The position numbers were made by a program, and so were the translations under genes. A DNA stretch of 8,098 nucleotides. It comes from Saprospiraceae bacterium. GTDB lineage: Bacteria; Bacteroidota; Bacteroidia; Chitinophagales; Saprospiraceae. The DNA lies in the NCBI GenBank assembly GCA_020436955.1, contig JAGQWW010000107.1:1-8098 (forward strand), given 5' to 3'. Under the pieces are notes generated by a model that was not told the DNA's origin, did not search any database, and worked only from the letters and a program-made list of their open reading frames with translations. Positions 5,535 through 8,098 of the stretch are shown piece by piece. Positions within the stretch are counted from its first letter, which is position 1. Each line of letters opens with the position of its first letter.

Positions 5535-6308
5535 ATGCAAAAACTCACCGTCACATTGGTCCAAAAGGACCTTATTTGGGAAGATGTTGCCGCCAACCTG
5601 CAACACCTGGACGATTTATTGTCCAGACAGCCTATCAGCACTGATGTATTGTTCCTTCCCGAAATGTTTACCACCGGATTTTCGATGGATCCACAAAAAA
5701 CTGCAGAGCCAATGGATGGTTCAGCAGTACAGTGGATGAAAAAACAAGCCCAGGTACTTGATGCTGCGGTTTGCGGTAGCTTAATCATTGAAGAAAACGG
5801 GCAATATTACAACCGATTGATTTGGATGCGTCCGGATGGTACCTTCGACACCTACGATAAAAGGCATCTTTTTACCCTGGCTAATGAGCATCAACATTAC
5901 CAACAAGGTGATAAAAGGCTGGTAACTACCTGGAGAGGCTGGAAAATATGCCCACTAATTTGTTACGATTTACGGTTTCCCGTCTGGAGTAGAAATACTG
6001 TAGATTTTGATCTATTGGTTTATGTTGCTAACTGGCCCAAGACCAGAATTACCCATTGGAAAAACCTGATAAGGGCAAGAGCAGTAGAAAACCAATGTTA
6101 TGGTATAGCACTGAACAGGATAGGTATAGACGGATCCAAATTGGAATATTCCGGCCATTCAACCATCGTAGATTTTAATGGTACTGCCTTGTATGAGGCT
6201 ATGCAGGTAGAAGATGTATTTACCCTTAGTCTGGATAAGGAAAAACTGGACCATTATAAAGAGCGGTTCCAGTTTTTACAGGATCGGGATTCTTTTGAAA
6301 TCCAATAA
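5535..6308 (+). CDS. YafV-like omega-amidase (nitrilase superfamily)
   Basis: A 257-residue cytoplasmic carbon-nitrogen hydrolase, close in length and sequence to E. coli YafV (256 residues). Family members hydrolyse the omega-amide of 2-oxoglutaramate and 2-oxosuccinamate, releasing ammonia and an oxo acid, a metabolite-repair step after glutamine transaminases. The catalytic triad is visible: E43 (LPEMFTTGF), K109 (YDKRHLF) and C143 (LICYDLRFPVWSRN). Other YafV hallmarks are EHQHYQQGD (118-126), WRGWKI, LLVYVANWP (160-168), HW at 174-175 and RARAVENQCYG (180-190). The start is fixed by homology; no Shine-Dalgarno is present and the terminator U-tract ends just upstream. The stop is nine bases before the first pth start, so the two probably share a transcript. 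No transaminase partner is adjacent. Confidence 0.93.
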   Translation: MQKLTVTLVQKDLIWEDVAANLQHLDDLLSRQPISTDVLFLPEMFTTGFSMDPQKTAEPMDGSAVQWMKKQAQVLDAAVCGSLIIEENGQYYNRLIWMRPDGTFDTYDKRHLFTLANEHQHYQQGDKRLVTTWRGWKICPLICYDLRFPVWSRNTVDFDLLVYVANWPKTRITHWKNLIRARAVENQCYGIALNRIGIDGSKLEYSGHSTIVDFNGTALYEAMQVEDVFTLSLDKEKLDHYKERFQFLQDRDSFEIQ

Positions 6309-6317
6309 ACTAAATGT

Positions 6318-6938
6318 ATGCCTTTTGGTTGGTTAAAGAGATTATTTAAACCTGAACAAAAAGAAAGCGACCCAATGAAATATCTGATTGCGGGACTAGG
6401 CAATATCGGGAGCGACTATGAAAATACCCGCCACAATATTGGTTTTGAAGTTTGCGATGCACTAGCTGCTGAATTTGAAGTGCCTTTCAAAACAGAGTCA
6501 TTGGGCGACGTAGCAGAATTTAGGCACAAAGGAAGGACTTTCGTATTGCTTAAGCCTTCTACCTATATGAATAGAAGTGGAAAAGCAGTTCGTTACTGGC
6601 TTCAGAAAAAAAATATCAACGAAGAAAACTTACTGGTGATACTGGATGATTTGCAACTGCCGTTTGGCAGGATAAGAATCAAACCAAACGGCAGCGATGG
6701 AGGGCATAATGGTTTAAAAGACATCAACCAGGTGCTCGGCCACCAAAAATATCCACGCCTGCGTATTGGTATCGGCAGTGACTTTCATAAAGGCCAACAA
6801 GTCAATTATGTACTGGGAGAATGGTCCAGTGAGGAAAAAGCAGAACTCAAGGACATCCTCAAAAAGTCAGCTGATTGCGTAAAATCCTTTGGCACAATTG
6901 GATTGGAAAGAACCATGAATTTTTTCAACTCCAAATAA
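6318..6938 (+). CDS. pth: Peptidyl-tRNA hydrolase
   Basis: Releases tRNA from peptidyl-tRNAs that drop off the ribosome, an essential cytoplasmic activity. The frame gives 206 residues. The Pth core starts at M20 (MKYLIAGLGNIG) and shows N29, catalytic H39 (NTRHNIGFE), N85 (STYMNRSGKA), D111 (LDDLQLPFG) and N131 (SDGGHNGLKDI), plus YPRLRIGIG (145-153). The start is uncertain: ATG at 6375 would give 187 residues, matching the usual length, while ATG at 6318 adds MPFGWLKRLFKPEQKESDP, a short basic amphipathic segment, and sits nine bases after the amidase stop. The close spacing favours 6318; neither start has a clear Shine-Dalgarno. Downstream lies a convergent gene after two bases. Pairing with ctc is common in bacteria; here the amidase sits between them. 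Confidence 0.95.
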   Translation: MPFGWLKRLFKPEQKESDPMKYLIAGLGNIGSDYENTRHNIGFEVCDALAAEFEVPFKTESLGDVAEFRHKGRTFVLLKPSTYMNRSGKAVRYWLQKKNINEENLLVILDDLQLPFGRIRIKPNGSDGGHNGLKDINQVLGHQKYPRLRIGIGSDFHKGQQVNYVLGEWSSEEKAELKDILKKSADCVKSFGTIGLERTMNFFNSK

Positions 6939-6940
6939 GC

Positions 6941-7477
6941 TTAATTAACCTTATTTCCTGAAGCTACCTGGGTTTTTACTTTTACCTTATTGATGCTTTT
7001 TAAATCTACCATCAACCCGGCAAATGCATCATCAGATGCTACCCAGTAATACGAATCATCATACTTCACTTTTCCTCTCTTTTTATCCCACTCTGAGGCT
7101 AATAAAACGAAGCGATCTCCCATTTTGGGGTTTGGACCAAACATCAAAAATCTTTTTTCATTTCCTTCTTCAAAAGAAATGGCCATTCGCTCCTTTTTAG
7201 GAGAAAAAAGAAATACTCCGGGGGTGCCTTTAGGTATTACAATTTCATCAACTTCCTTTCCTTTTTCCATGGTGATGGCACCATCTTCGATCACAGATCT
7301 GGCACCTTTACGTTGGCGGGTTAACACTATATCTTCAGATAAATAGAATTGAATTTGCCTCAATTCGTCCTCCGTCCAGTTATTATCGTTATAAATTTCT
7401 TTGGTAAAACTGGTAAGTGTAGGAGAGCAAGCACTCAATAAAAACAAGGGAATTGCTAAAAATAATAGACCTTTCAT
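6941..7477 (-). CDS. Hypothetical lipoprotein
   Basis: A 178-residue protein with a lipoprotein signal: hydrophobic residues 3-14 and lipobox LSAC with the lipidated Cys at C17. The residues after the Cys (SPTLTS) carry no acidic surface-export signal of the kind known in Bacteroidota, so location inside the outer membrane, facing the periplasm, is inferred. The mature part begins with an N-rich helical stretch (FTKEIYNDNNWTEDELRQIQ), then QFYLSEDIVLTRQR (43-56), a strand-rich middle with IVIPKGTPGVFLFSP (79-93) and FLMFGPNPKMGDRFVL (110-125), and KYDDSYYWVASDDAFAGLMV (138-157). The sequence resembles conserved hypothetical proteins of this phylum but no function is recognised. It converges on pth with stop codons two bases apart, and no hairpin terminator lies between them. 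The start is set by the signal peptide. Confidence 0.85.
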   Translation of the reverse strand: MKGLLFLAIPLFLLSACSPTLTSFTKEIYNDNNWTEDELRQIQFYLSEDIVLTRQRKGARSVIEDGAITMEKGKEVDEIVIPKGTPGVFLFSPKKERMAISFEEGNEKRFLMFGPNPKMGDRFVLLASEWDKKRGKVKYDDSYYWVASDDAFAGLMVDLKSINKVKVKTQVASGNKVN

Positions 7478-7545
7478 ACGATTGCTTTTTTATTATGACG
7501 TTAAAATTAAGTCATATCAAATTAGGTTTCAGGGGTTTAAAAAAA

Positions 7546-7563
7546 CCTTAACCGGCCTTAACC
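7546..7563. repeat. Direct repeat CCTTAACC-GG-CCTTAACC
   Basis: Two identical 8-base units separated by GG, giving a 10-base period, so both copies face the same side of the helix. The repeat lies in the divergent region between the lipoprotein and the secreted protein at 7728, about 30 bases upstream of the candidate TTTG of the plus-strand promoter. The placement suits a tandem regulator site. It is preceded by GGTTT-AAAA-AAACC (7534-7547), a small AT-rich hairpin sharing bases with the first unit. Confidence 0.5.
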
Positions 7564-7591
7564 TTTTATTAATGTCACATTTTTTTATTTT

Positions 7592-7627
7592 TTGTAATGA
7601 AAAAGCTTAGTGTTCAACTTACATTTG
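7592..7627 (+). promoter_or_regulatory. Candidate promoter for the secreted protein at 7728
   Basis: TACATTTG at 7620-7627 matches TAnnTTTG exactly. The nearest upstream TTG (7592-7594) leaves a 25-base spacer, longer than usual, so the -33 part is doubtful. Transcription would begin near 7634 with a leader of about 95 bases. Confidence 0.38.
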
Positions 7628-7647
7628 AGGTAGAGAATCAGAAAAAA

Positions 7648-7678
7648 CAAAATTAATTCGCTTTACCCCCCGGTCCAA
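7648..7678 (-). promoter_or_regulatory. Candidate promoter for the lipoprotein
   Basis: On the minus strand TTG (7678-7676), a 20-base spacer and TAATTTTG (7655-7648) match the phylum consensus in both elements and spacing. The start of transcription near 7641 would give a leader of about 165 bases that contains the CCTTAACC repeats. The box overlaps the start region of the opposing transcript from 7620-7627, so the two would compete. Confidence 0.45.
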
Positions 7679-7727
7679 CCTCCCCTGACCTGCGAATTAA
7701 GAGAGACAAACATTCAAAAAGAGAATC

Positions 7728-8098
7728 ATGAGAGTGACTAACAAAGCAAATCGCTTGCTGCTTTTGGGTATCCTACTGGTATCGACCCTGGCTACAAAAG
7801 CAGACGTAAAGTATTTAATCTCCTTGCAAGGCCAGGAATTCGAAATGGGTAACCTCCTCGAATGGAGCACCCTGAAAGAAGTCAATTCATCTTATTTCTT
7901 CATCGAAAAGTCTGTTAACGGTATCGATTTCGAACAAATCGGAAAGGTGGATGCCAGTGGTAAAATGGAAGGTGAAACTGCTTACCATTTCCTCGATATT
8001 GGAGCGGACCAGAAGAAATCTTTTTACAGATTGAAAGAAATTGAAAAGGACGGTAGCTATAGTTTCAGCCACACAGTCCTTATCAATAAACAATTTTC
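7728..8098 (+). CDS. Secreted protein with a type IX secretion-associated beta module, N-terminal part (cut by the window edge)
   Basis: The first 123 residues of a protein running off the right edge. Residues 9-25 (RLLLLGILLVSTLATKA) form a signal peptide with likely cleavage after A25. Residues 42-118 carry the module NLLEWSTLKEVNSSYFFIEK, SVNGIDFEQIGKV, TAYHFLDI, KSFYRLKEIEKDGSYSFSHT. This fibronectin-like unit is widespread in Bacteroidota exported proteins, usually just before a C-terminal type IX sorting domain. Here it follows the signal peptide directly, so the protein may be short, little more than this module and a tail, but the end is not visible. The start has no Shine-Dalgarno (AAAAAGAGAATC before ATG). 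Third positions are richer in C and G than in the surface protein at the left edge. No specific function is known. Confidence 0.82.
   Translation, partial: MRVTNKANRLLLLGILLVSTLATKADVKYLISLQGQEFEMGNLLEWSTLKEVNSSYFFIEKSVNGIDFEQIGKVDASGKMEGETAYHFLDIGADQKKSFYRLKEIEKDGSYSFSHTVLINKQF

Noticed and set aside
5331..5788. Minus-strand open frames over the end of ctc and start of the amidase
   Set aside because: They run antisense through two genes with clear homology and through the terminator hairpin; their translations have no recognisable motif.
6314..6316. ATG four bases before the first pth start
   Set aside because: It is in a different frame from pth and does not lead into a supported protein.
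7697..8093. Minus-strand open frames over the last gene
   Set aside because: They are antisense to a frame with a signal peptide and a well-known module.

Overview
The window reads as a chromosomal segment from a member of the Bacteroidota, most likely the Saprospiria (Saprospiraceae/Lewinella relatives). The evidence is the TAnnTTTG-type promoter boxes, the near absence of Shine-Dalgarno sequences before the clear genes, the start of a large Cys-rich surface protein with 'DNCDP...RTFRATDNSGN' repeat units, and a secreted protein carrying the 'LLEWST...FYRLKEIEKDGSYSFS' module common in type IX secretion cargo of this group. No tRNA, rRNA, CRISPR array, insertion sequence or phage gene was seen. 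This placement is inferred from protein and promoter style, not from a marker-gene tree.

Left part (1-2395, minus strand): the 5' end of a large secreted/surface protein (runs off the left edge), a 537-base gene-free leader region, then a NarL/FixJ-type response regulator. The leader holds two TAnnTTTG promoter candidates, an inverted repeat in the spacer of one of them, a second hairpin, a repeated CAGGCAGGA motif and two tiny back-to-back ORFs, the first with an unusually good Shine-Dalgarno. It is the least explained stretch of the window.

Middle (2572-4629, minus strand): a full-length 2,4-dienoyl-CoA reductase (FadH), 672 residues like the E. coli enzyme, with flavin, 4Fe-4S and NADPH-binding parts and both catalytic residues in place. 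It ends near a perfect 18-base palindrome.

Right-middle (4691-6938, plus strand): helically phased A-tracts, then a TATCTTTG promoter, then the L25/Ctc ribosomal protein, a strong intrinsic terminator, a YafV-like omega-amidase and peptidyl-tRNA hydrolase. The common ctc-pth pairing is kept here but split by the amidase and a terminator, whose U-tract contains a TAnnTTTG box four bases before the amidase ATG.

Right end (6941-8098): a small lipoprotein of unknown function converges on pth with two bases between the stop codons. A divergent 250-base intergenic region contains candidate promoters for both directions and an 8-base direct repeat with a 10-base period. It leads into a secreted protein cut off by the right edge. 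The genes do not form one pathway: the window combines housekeeping translation genes, metabolite repair, unsaturated fatty acid oxidation and envelope/surface proteins.
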